Assembly (NCBI GenBank): GCA_020859985.1
Contig: JAJBVD010000042.1
Span: 1 to 64,000 of the forward strand
Direction of reading: 5' to 3'
DNA: 64,000 bases
Source: Clostridiales bacterium
GTDB taxonomy: Bacteria; Bacillota; Clostridia; Lachnospirales; Lachnospiraceae
Shown here: positions 45,101 to 50,965 of the stretch, piece by piece
How the letters are laid out: every line of letters starts with the position of its first letter
How positions within the stretch are numbered: the stretch's first letter is position 1
Program-made: the position numbers and the translations under genes
Notes under the pieces: generated by a model
Told to the model about the DNA's origin: nothing
What the model saw: only the letters and a program-made list of their open reading frames with translations
Databases searched by the model: none

Positions 45101-45136
45101 AAAGGAGTGCAGCGCATAGTAACCATAAAGTCTCAT
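42122..45136 (-). CDS. ABC exporter permease fused to a CPBP intramembrane protease
   Basis: A 1004-aa membrane protein. The first 600 or so residues form a multi-span ABC exporter permease. It includes a large acidic extracytoplasmic loop near the start and a segment ADVNLLFASPMKPQSVLLFR typical of the family. A hydrophilic linker (about 700-760) joins it to a C-terminal CPBP (CAAX-protease/bacteriocin-processing) domain. All three motifs are present: EEYVFRR near 827, FGLFHGN near 855 and HMGIN near 890. The ATG overlaps the ATPase stop as TGATG, so translation is coupled. It is the last gene of the GntR-ABC operon. Export of a membrane-active peptide, lipid or antibiotic with linked proteolysis is plausible but unproven. 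Confidence 0.88.
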   Translation of the reverse strand: MRLYGYYALHSFVNQIRKLFKTWVLIFFLVCALFGGLIGLGAGILSEVAEDETEEISEITAEMTAEPDEYTIGAGSADSDTGDMSDVSVENGDAGENENDDETIFEISDEDFVFEVNGKDATSDLIELIVGGIILAVFLFEMISADKTGSSIFLPADVNLLFASPMKPQSVLLFRLMTQIGALVISSIYVMLQLPNLVLNLGLGIRGAVAIILVWIFTLVIGKLIQVLFYTLAATHTGMKPYLRKGVYALVLVVAAAFFLSSRPYGSDHFSAAAAFFNHKVTRWIPFWGWLKGLCMFAVAGDTPHALLCLAALLAGSAVLILTIWSIKADFYEDAMAKSEETAELLEVRQAEKSTGFVKRKKDRSEKIRRDGMRYGSGANVFFFRSLYNRFRFAHLGIFTKTADFYLAAAAGVAALCRYLQGGAGTDGFRFLPVVLTLSALAFWRTLGNPLEGDTSKDFFRMIPESTEKKLFWSVLGGTVNCLLDLIPALILTEAVFRVNPLYILAWIPFILSIDFYGTTTGAFINLSVPVSAGKLVKQIVQIMFIYFGLLPDVAIIAVGVVFDHVVIAAVAAAVVNIGLGVVFLALTPLFVDPKEKTARMRNGLDRLRTDAVSEEIRSRARKTFSTLGCGCFAILAIASVLQIAAAMLFPEWLSTLWGLWVYTFAPLYVVAVPVGLLIFRRVPAFPDVVNYITQSCRDTEDMKSHCRNEKEESNGNTSADNDNISDENILIKKNAAEDEYSNTENDKKSGGKSREKHTMKPSQLVRTVFIAIFLMYAGNILGNLVTTAISALTGTSAEAAITTYALADSLVLKILFMVILAPLIEEYVFRRQLIDRMSCYGEKLAVVTSALMFGLFHGNFTQFFYAFALGLLFGYIYLKTGKLRYSAGLHMGINFLGSIVPSALLNLLDLSALENLESLETLSFETIEPLLLQLALYGGYVIVLLVSAIVGLVLLCRSWRRVSFAQAEMELPKGTKFRTVYGNAGMVVFVLGCAALMAVSVFG

Positions 45137-45858
45137 CACGCATCGCCCTCCTCAGTCATATCGAAAAACAGCTGCTCCAGACTTCTACCGTCCTCTGCCA
45201 GCTCGTCACGCGTCAGGTTTGCCCGAATCTTTCCTTCCTTCATAATGATGGTTCGGTCCCAAAGCATGTCCACGCTGTCGATCATATGAGTGCTAACAAG
45301 AATTGTCTTACCCTCCTGCCGCATCTCCTCGATCAGAAGCTTTAATTCCTTGATTGCGTGCGGATCCAGCCCGATCATCGGCTCATCCAGCAGCAGCATC
45401 TGCGGATCCGGCAGCAATCCCAGGCAGATATTCAGCTTCTGCTGCATTCCCTTCGAGAGCTCGTCGCCGAACTTTTTACGCTTGTCTGTCAGCTCAAACC
45501 GCTCAAACAGTTCTTCGATTCTCGACTGATAAGCGTCCCGCCCCATGCTTCCGCCCAGCCTATACGCCCGCGCAATAAATTCCATATGCTCGGACACCGT
45601 CAGGTTCGGATACAGCGAGGGCATCTCCGGTATGTAGCCAAGCAGGCGGCGCGCCTCCGGCGTTTTATTGGAAAAATCCTTTACCGTGATCTCGCCCTCA
45701 TATTTCAGAAAACCGATCATTGCCTTGATGATCGTACTTTTCCCGGCACCGTTCGGTCCGAGTAAAACAGTCACCGTCCCCGGATCCAGATGAAAGCTCA
45801 GATCATCGCAGGCCAGCACCTTGCCGTATTTCTTTGTCACATGTGATACGTTCAACAT
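45136..45858 (-). CDS. ABC transporter ATP-binding protein (exporter type)
   Basis: A 240-aa ATPase. Walker A is GPNGAGKST, the signature is LSKGMQQKLNICLGLL and Walker B is MLLLDEPMIGLD, with the switch histidine in LVSTHMID. It should energise the fused permease encoded directly downstream with TGATG overlap. The ATG follows GAGGAGAAGAG. About 130 bases separate it from the preceding permease gene. Confidence 0.95.
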   Translation of the reverse strand: MLNVSHVTKKYGKVLACDDLSFHLDPGTVTVLLGPNGAGKSTIIKAMIGFLKYEGEITVKDFSNKTPEARRLLGYIPEMPSLYPNLTVSEHMEFIARAYRLGGSMGRDAYQSRIEELFERFELTDKRKKFGDELSKGMQQKLNICLGLLPDPQMLLLDEPMIGLDPHAIKELKLLIEEMRQEGKTILVSTHMIDSVDMLWDRTIIMKEGKIRANLTRDELAEDGRSLEQLFFDMTEEGDA

Positions 45859-45989
45859 TTTTCTCTTCTCCTCTAAAGTATTCCCGCCTTTACAGCAGGT
45901 ATTTTTCTTTTCTCACTATAAGTGGACACTGCATACAGAGCAACCAGAAAATTCTGATCTTTTCCTTAAGATTATGTAAAACTCATAAC

Positions 45990-46715
45990 TCAATTCACCT
46001 GCTGCGTCCGCATAAGTCCCCAGGCTCCTCCGAGCGCCAGAAGAAACGCCAGCGCTCCCACGACCGGCCACAAGCCGGACGGAACCGCCGTGATCACACC
46101 CGCAATCCCCCGAAACAGTCCCGGAATTTCCTTCTCCGGCTCAAAAATCGCATCCATCACCCACTGCATTCCAAACCAGAACATCATCCAGAGGATGAAA
46201 AATACAACCCTCACGCTCTGCCCGAACCGGTTGCACAGCGTCCCAAAAAGTGCAGCCGCCGCAGGCAGGCCAAGCACAGCCGCGATGCCATACCGCAAAA
46301 GGATCGGGAAGATGGCAAATTCCGGTTTCTCCATCGGATACAGCCGGACATTCAGTGCGTCCTCCGCAGCAGCCAGCGCCAGTACAATTACCATTCCGCA
46401 TGCGCTCAGGATCAGATGATTTAAAAATACAGACACAAAGAATTCTTTTCTTGTACAGCCAAGGGAAATCTGTGTGTGAAACTGCGACGTATAATCCTCC
46501 CCCAAATTCGCAAACAAAAATACGGCGCCCGCAAAAGCCGCAAGAATAGTCGCAAGCGGAAACGTCCCCTCTCCTTCATCAATTACAAACCTCATCAGAA
46601 TGGCAAGAAGGAGCATCCCTGCCAGAAAGAAGCCCAGTTCGAGCAGCAAAACTGCCAGGCATTTGTTTTCATTGATCTGAAACTGATTTTTGATTGCTCT
46701 TTTCATCGTAATCAT
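45990..46715 (-). CDS. ABC-2-type membrane protein of the GntR-ABC operon
   Basis: A 241-aa integral membrane protein with about six hydrophobic segments. It begins MITMKRAIKNQFQINENKCL, as in bacitracin/lantibiotic-type permease subunits. No catalytic motif is expected. The ORF-track start 77 codons upstream runs through the palindromic repeat elements; the ATG at 46715 has AAAGGA eight bases before it and family-like sequence begins there. It probably pairs with the membrane protein upstream and the ATPase at 47642. Confidence 0.8.
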   Translation of the reverse strand: MITMKRAIKNQFQINENKCLAVLLLELGFFLAGMLLLAILMRFVIDEGEGTFPLATILAAFAGAVFLFANLGEDYTSQFHTQISLGCTRKEFFVSVFLNHLILSACGMVIVLALAAAEDALNVRLYPMEKPEFAIFPILLRYGIAAVLGLPAAAALFGTLCNRFGQSVRVVFFILWMMFWFGMQWVMDAIFEPEKEIPGLFRGIAGVITAVPSGLWPVVGALAFLLALGGAWGLMRTQQVN

Positions 46716-46732
46716 ATTGAAATCCTTTCCGT

Positions 46733-46805
46733 AGCCCCGCCCCGCGCGCAGCGCATCTGCATGGGCGGGGCAACCTGCCGCCGAGCCTGGCGAGGGGCGC
46801 TTCCC
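46733..46805 (-). repeat. GC-rich palindromic element, intergenic copy
   Basis: GCCCCGCCC and GGGCGGGGC form the stem around GCGCGCAGCGCATCTGCAT; CTGCCGCCGAGCCTGGCGAG and GGGCGCTTCCC follow. Matching copies are at 52859, 53738 and, diverged, 52106. Here it is between two operon genes. Confidence 0.85.
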
Positions 46806-46807
46806 GT

Positions 46808-46841
46808 AATCCCGCCCCGCGCGCAGCGTATCAAAATGGGC
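46808..46841 (-). repeat. Truncated copy of the GC-rich palindromic element
   Basis: CCCGCCCCGCGCGCAGCG followed by TATCAAAATGGGC repeats only the first part of the element, directly next to the full copy. A further degenerate copy is at about 49241-49280. Confidence 0.75.
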
Positions 46842-46843
46842 TT

Positions 46844-47599
46844 TTATCTGCGCACTTCTATTTTTCGCAGCCCCCTCAGGCTCACCGCTCCGGCAGCCGC
46901 ATAAAGGGCAAGACCGATCACCGGCATCAGGGGAGAATGCATCCATTTCAGAACGTTCTGGTTAAAAATCGATGTCTCACCCTCCAGCCCCACCATCAGG
47001 CCGCAGAAAAAGGCAAAGCCTCCGGCAAACACGGCATTGAAAATCATTCCGAGAGTTCTGTTTCGTATGGATACCATGCCAAAAAAGATTCCGATCAGAG
47101 CCGCAAAGGTCTCAGCGGCAAAGATCAGCGGCAGCCATTCCATCCAAACTGTTCCCATCCCAAACACGGAAAAAAGCCCGGCGATTCCAAACACAACCAG
47201 TATCACCGCACTCTCGCAGAGCCACATGCTCAAAGCAGTCAGCCGTCTCGTGGCGTTCATGGAAATCATCGTCGTAATGATATTGTTAAAAAGGACTGTC
47301 GGGCAGATCCATACGGTTACGCCGCCCGCAAGCAGCAGGTAAGGCGAAAAATCTTCCAGCAGCGCTGCGGCCATCTTCCATGACAGCGGCCAGCCACCGC
47401 CCGTTTCTCCTCTCACAATCGGCACGAACAGATCCCAGATTACCGCGACGAGCAGAGCGCATCCAACCATCTGCAGGCAGAGTCCGCCAAAATAGCAGAC
47501 TATGCGCAGTGTGCGGGACGCTCCCACTATTTCTTTTTTTGTCGTATTCTTCCCTCTACCGTTTTGTGCCGCCGCCCCAAAATGATTCTCTGCATTCAT
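46844..47599 (-). CDS. Membrane protein of the GntR-ABC operon
   Basis: A 251-aa integral membrane protein with about six hydrophobic segments, for example VCYFGGLCLQMVGCALLVAV and AVILVVFGIAGLFSVFGMG. It resembles permease subunits encoded next to YtrA/YtrB-like genes, but has no diagnostic motif. The ATG follows GAGGGAGAAAG. It lies 42 bases downstream of the ATPase, and a repeat element separates it from the next permease gene. Confidence 0.8.
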   Translation of the reverse strand: MNAENHFGAAAQNGRGKNTTKKEIVGASRTLRIVCYFGGLCLQMVGCALLVAVIWDLFVPIVRGETGGGWPLSWKMAAALLEDFSPYLLLAGGVTVWICPTVLFNNIITTMISMNATRRLTALSMWLCESAVILVVFGIAGLFSVFGMGTVWMEWLPLIFAAETFAALIGIFFGMVSIRNRTLGMIFNAVFAGGFAFFCGLMVGLEGETSIFNQNVLKWMHSPLMPVIGLALYAAAGAVSLRGLRKIEVRR

Positions 47600-47641
47600 T
47601 TGCTTTCTCCCTCGCCTGCATACTAAAATTTTTTCTTTTAG

Positions 47642-48640
47642 TCAGTGCTCTTCGCCGCACAGCGCCACGAACAGCTTCTGCAGGCTCACTTTCTGAACTG
47701 TCACATCAGCATTCCCCAGCCGATCCGTCCGCTCATTTTTTCCTGCATCGTTCGGCTTCGGCTCTAAAATCGTCACGCTCTTGCTGCGGCCAAGCCGTTC
47801 TGCATGGTGCTGTGTATATCCCGCGGTCGCGCGGTCCACCTCATCCTCACGTCCGCTCACGCACCAGGCGCGCTCCAGCAATTCCTCCAGATTCTCTTTT
47901 AAAAGGATTTTCCCTTCATCCAGCAGGATCACTTCCTCAAAAATGTCCGCTGCTTCCTCAATAATATGAGTCGAGATCACAAACGTCCGGCCGGTCTCGG
48001 TAAATTCCTCCAGCAGGAGCTGATAAAACTTCTCCCTCGCGACCACATCCAGCCCCGCGACCGGTTCGTCCAGAAACGTGAACTCCGCCCCGCTCGCGAG
48101 CGCCACAACGATTGTCACCATCGAAAGCATACCTTTGGACAGCTTACTGATCTTTCTCTTTGTATCAAGTCCGAATTCTGCCACAAGACGGTCCGCCATC
48201 TTCTGATCCCAGTGCGGAAGGAACAGCGACGCGATCTTCAGGTACTCTTTCACCTTCATCGTATTTGCGCTGTTTCCAACCATCTGATTCAGCTCCCGCG
48301 AAAAACACAGATGCGAGAGCGCTTTCGGGTTCTCCCAGACCGACTCACGAACAACAGCAGAATGCGGTCTCATTTTTACGATATTCGATCCGTTCCCGGC
48401 ACCGCTGCTCTTTCCCTGCCAGTCATCCGGCTTCGTATCGTCAGGAAAAATCTCCACCGTCACTGTCCCCTCCGTCGCCGGATTCTGCGAGCTTAAGATA
48501 GACAAAAGCGTCGTCTTCCCGGCACCGTTGCGCCCGATCAGCCCGTAGATCTTGCCCTGCTCCAGTTCCAGATCAATACCGTGAAGTACCTCTTTCTCCC
48601 CGTATCGCTTCACGATCCCGGATGCCACAATTTTGCTCAT
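47642..48640 (-). CDS. ABC transporter ATP-binding protein (YtrB-like)
   Basis: A 332-aa ATPase. Walker A is GRNGAGKTT, the signature is LSKGMLSMVTIVVALAS, Walker B is FTFLDEPVAGLD and the switch is ISTHIIEE. An insert of charged residues (PDDTKPDDWQGKSSGAG) follows the Walker A strand. The C-terminal 90 residues form an extra tail rich in Lys/Arg/Asp. The start at 48640 follows GGAGG; the track's first Met lies within that ribosome binding site. Second gene of the operon, after the GntR regulator. Confidence 0.93.
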   Translation of the reverse strand: MSKIVASGIVKRYGEKEVLHGIDLELEQGKIYGLIGRNGAGKTTLLSILSSQNPATEGTVTVEIFPDDTKPDDWQGKSSGAGNGSNIVKMRPHSAVVRESVWENPKALSHLCFSRELNQMVGNSANTMKVKEYLKIASLFLPHWDQKMADRLVAEFGLDTKRKISKLSKGMLSMVTIVVALASGAEFTFLDEPVAGLDVVAREKFYQLLLEEFTETGRTFVISTHIIEEAADIFEEVILLDEGKILLKENLEELLERAWCVSGREDEVDRATAGYTQHHAERLGRSKSVTILEPKPNDAGKNERTDRLGNADVTVQKVSLQKLFVALCGEEH

Positions 48641-48679
48641 AACATTTTCCTCCATATTCCCCCGTATTTATCCCGCCGC

Positions 48680-48706
48680 GTAACTGTTCAGTACCTTCAC
48701 AGTTAC
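48680..48706 (+). repeat. 27-nt dispersed palindrome
   Basis: A full copy: GTAACTGTTCAGTACC followed by TTCACAGTTAC, with outer GC bases extending the inverted arms. It lies in the leader of the YtrB-like gene. Confidence 0.88.
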
Positions 48707-48767
48707 GCAGGGAAAATCCATTTAAAATCGCGTCTCCGCCGCGATAGGATTTTCCCTTGCAATATTT

Positions 48768-48809
48768 ACGTTTCATACGCACCTCGCAGCAAGTGCGAGG
48801 TACTGTCCC
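48768..48809. repeat. Second dispersed repeat, copy A
   Basis: CCTCGCAGCAAGTGCGAGG with flanking ACGTTTCATACG and TACTGTCC. CCTCGCA and TGCGAGG form a stem. A closely similar copy is at 62638-62677. Confidence 0.7.
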
Positions 48810-48815
48810 GAATAA

Positions 48816-49223
48816 CTATCCCGCTGCTTTATTATTCTCTTTCGTATAAGGATTTCCCCCGGCGCCGTCTTCCTGTATCATCATGATCAGCTCTTCTCTG
48901 GTGATGCCAAGGCTGGCTGCCTCCGCCATCAGGCGTTTTACATAGTCATCATAGAAGTTTTTCTTCCGCTTCTCCACGATCTTCTTTTTCGCCCCCAACT
49001 GAACAAACATCCCGATTCCCCTCTTTTTGTAAAGAATGCCTTCATCTACGAGCAGGTTCACGCCTTTCGCTGCAGTAGCCGGATTGATCGAATAAGCTTT
49101 CGCCAGCTCATTCGTACTGGGCACCCGCTCCTCCTCCAGAAGAATATCCCGCAGGATGTCGTTCTCTATCATTTCCTTAATCTGAATGTAAATGGATTTT
49201 TCCTGTGAAAGGATCTCATTCAT
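48816..49223 (-). CDS. GntR-family regulator (YtrA type)
   Basis: A 135-aa repressor with an N-terminal winged HTH (IYIQIKEMIENDILRDILLE to KRGIGMFVQLGAKKK) and a short C-terminal helical tail, the YtrA subfamily layout. Members control neighbouring ABC exporters, often in response to cell-envelope antibiotics. The ATG follows GGAAGTGGG. It is the first gene of the operon and a perfect palindrome overlaps its promoter, which fits autorepression. Confidence 0.92.
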   Translation of the reverse strand: MNEILSQEKSIYIQIKEMIENDILRDILLEEERVPSTNELAKAYSINPATAAKGVNLLVDEGILYKKRGIGMFVQLGAKKKIVEKRKKNFYDDYVKRLMAEAASLGITREELIMMIQEDGAGGNPYTKENNKAAG

Positions 49224-49307
49224 TTACCCACTTCCTTTCATAGCCCCGCCCTGCGCAAAACACATTTATATAGACAGGGTATTTTCATGCGCCAATGTAT
49301 GTTCTTT

Positions 49308-49357
49308 GGTTCATTACTTGTGTAATGAACCATATCACCAAAGATATATTCTGTCAA
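49308..49357 (-). promoter_or_regulatory. Promoter and perfect-palindrome operator of the GntR-ABC operon
   Basis: On the minus strand TTGACA (49352-49357), 17 bases, TATGGT (49329-49334). The palindrome GGTTCATTAC-TTGT-GTAATGAACC (49308-49331, split here) has two perfect 10-base arms and overlaps the -10 end and start site. This is the expected position for a YtrA-type repressor. Confidence 0.85.
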
Positions 49358-49368
49358 GAAGTTTTTGT

Positions 49369-49500
49369 GCCAGAAGTTTTTTAATTTTCGAGATCATTTA
49401 TATGAAAACATTTCTTGTTTTCGGGATTATATCCGTAAAAGCTTTTCTTATTTTCGGGATTTTTCCCGCAAAAACATTTTCAATTTTCGGGAAAAATGTG
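49369..49500. repeat. 33-bp tandem repeat (four units)
   Basis: Units begin at 49369, 49402, 49435 and 49468. Each has an AAAA run, then TTTT and ATTTTCGGGA. Similarity rises toward the right-hand units. It lies between the GntR-ABC promoter and the AAA ATPase promoter. Confidence 0.85.
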
Positions 49501-49510
49501 AAATAAACAA

Positions 49511-49539
49511 TTGTGTTTTTCGTGAAAACGGGATATACT
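49511..49539 (+). promoter_or_regulatory. Promoter of the DUF4143 AAA ATPase
   Basis: TTGTGT (49511-49516), a 17-base spacer and TATACT (49534-49539), 47 bases before the start codon. Confidence 0.65.
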
Positions 49540-49585
49540 GTTTACACAAGTGAACAAGGCAACGTCTGAAACAGGGAGGTATTTT

Positions 49586-50938
49586 ATGCTGTTTAAGCGA
49601 AAAGTATACAGAAAATTAGAAGAATGGAAGCAACTCTCCAATGGTAAATCCGCAGTTATGCTTGAGGGTGCCAGACGTATCGGAAAAAGCACTATCGTAG
49701 AAGAATTCGCCAAAACTCAATATGAAGATTATCTCATACTGGATTTCGCAAATGAAAGTAAGGATATCAAACGTAATTTCGAGGAAAACCTTCAGGATCC
49801 GGATACTTTTTTTCGGAACCTGTTTTTGCTGAAGAAAAAAGAGCTTCCCAGGCGGAAAGCAGTTATTATTTTCGATGAAGTACAACTCTTTCCTCCTGCC
49901 AGACAGGCGATCAAATATCTGGTTGCTGATGGAAGGTACGATTATATTGAAACCGGATCGTTGATCTCCATCCGCCAGAATGTCAAAGATATTCTGATCC
50001 CATCAGAAGAATACCGTATAAAAATGTTTCCCATGGATTTCGAAGAGTTTTTATGGGCAAATAATGATACGGTTACTTTTCCTGCGATAGAAGCGGCATT
50101 CCAAAATCGCAGGCCTCTCGGCGACGGCATTCACAGGGAAATTATGAAGCGATTCCGCACATATATGGCGGTGGGCGGCATGCCCCAGGCGGTCGATGCG
50201 TTTGTCTCCGGGGGCACTTACACCCAGATCGATTTTATAAAAAGAACGATTCTTGACTTATACAGAGAAGATTTAAAAAAATATGACAGTGAAAACCGTG
50301 AAAAGGCTTCGGTCGTCTTTCAGACAATCCCGGAGCAGCTCCAAAACCATAATTCGCATTTTAAATTCACCAAAATTGATAAAAATGCCCGTTATAAAAA
50401 CTATGTAGATGCGGTTCGCTTCATATCCGAGTCCATGATCGGCAATGAGTGTATTAACATAACCGAACCGGAGATTGCAATGGAAGCTTTTTCCGATCGA
50501 AGTAATTTTAAACTGTACATGGGCGATACGGGCCTGCTGGTATCGCTGATTATGAAATCGGGCGGCCAGACAGACGAGGATATCTATAAATCTCTCATCT
50601 TTGACCGTCTCGGCATCAATCAGGGGATGATCATGGAAAACATGACCGCACAGATGCTTCGCGCAAAAGGATATGATTTATTTTTCCATGAATTCCGGTA
50701 TCAGGAGGATGAAACGGAAGCAGAAAAAAAATACGAGATCGATTTCCTGCTTGTGAAAAACCGAAAGATCTGTCCCATTGAGGTGAAATCCTCCGGTTAC
50801 AGAACACATAAGTCCTTTGATGCGCTGGCAAAAAAATATCCGATAAAGATGCAGGACAGATATATCATCTATACAAAAGATCTAAAATATGAAAACAACA
50901 TTCTCTACATTCCTTTCTACATGACAGGTTGCCTGTAA
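49586..50938 (+). CDS. AAA ATPase with DUF4143 domain
   Basis: A 450-aa ATPase. Walker A reads GARRIGKST and Walker B VIIFDEVQ; SLISIRQN follows as usual in the family. The C-terminal DUF4143 part ends in EIDFLLVKNRKICPIEVKSS, a PD-(D/E)XK-like pattern. The cellular role of these widespread proteins is unknown. The start at 49586 follows GGGAGG; the track start 12 codons upstream lies in the leader. It is a single gene, convergent with the ABC-class ATPase gene and 27 bases from it. Confidence 0.9.
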   Translation: MLFKRKVYRKLEEWKQLSNGKSAVMLEGARRIGKSTIVEEFAKTQYEDYLILDFANESKDIKRNFEENLQDPDTFFRNLFLLKKKELPRRKAVIIFDEVQLFPPARQAIKYLVADGRYDYIETGSLISIRQNVKDILIPSEEYRIKMFPMDFEEFLWANNDTVTFPAIEAAFQNRRPLGDGIHREIMKRFRTYMAVGGMPQAVDAFVSGGTYTQIDFIKRTILDLYREDLKKYDSENREKASVVFQTIPEQLQNHNSHFKFTKIDKNARYKNYVDAVRFISESMIGNECINITEPEIAMEAFSDRSNFKLYMGDTGLLVSLIMKSGGQTDEDIYKSLIFDRLGINQGMIMENMTAQMLRAKGYDLFFHEFRYQEDETEAEKKYEIDFLLVKNRKICPIEVKSSGYRTHKSFDALAKKYPIKMQDRYIIYTKDLKYENNILYIPFYMTGCL

Positions 50939-50965
50939 ATCGGAAAGGGGGAGCTCTCTTCTCCC

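Noticed and set aside
49369-49500. Possible CRISPR array
   Set aside because: The 33-bp units are directly adjacent with no spacers and no cas genes are nearby; it is a minisatellite. The galK upstream repeats fail for the same reason.
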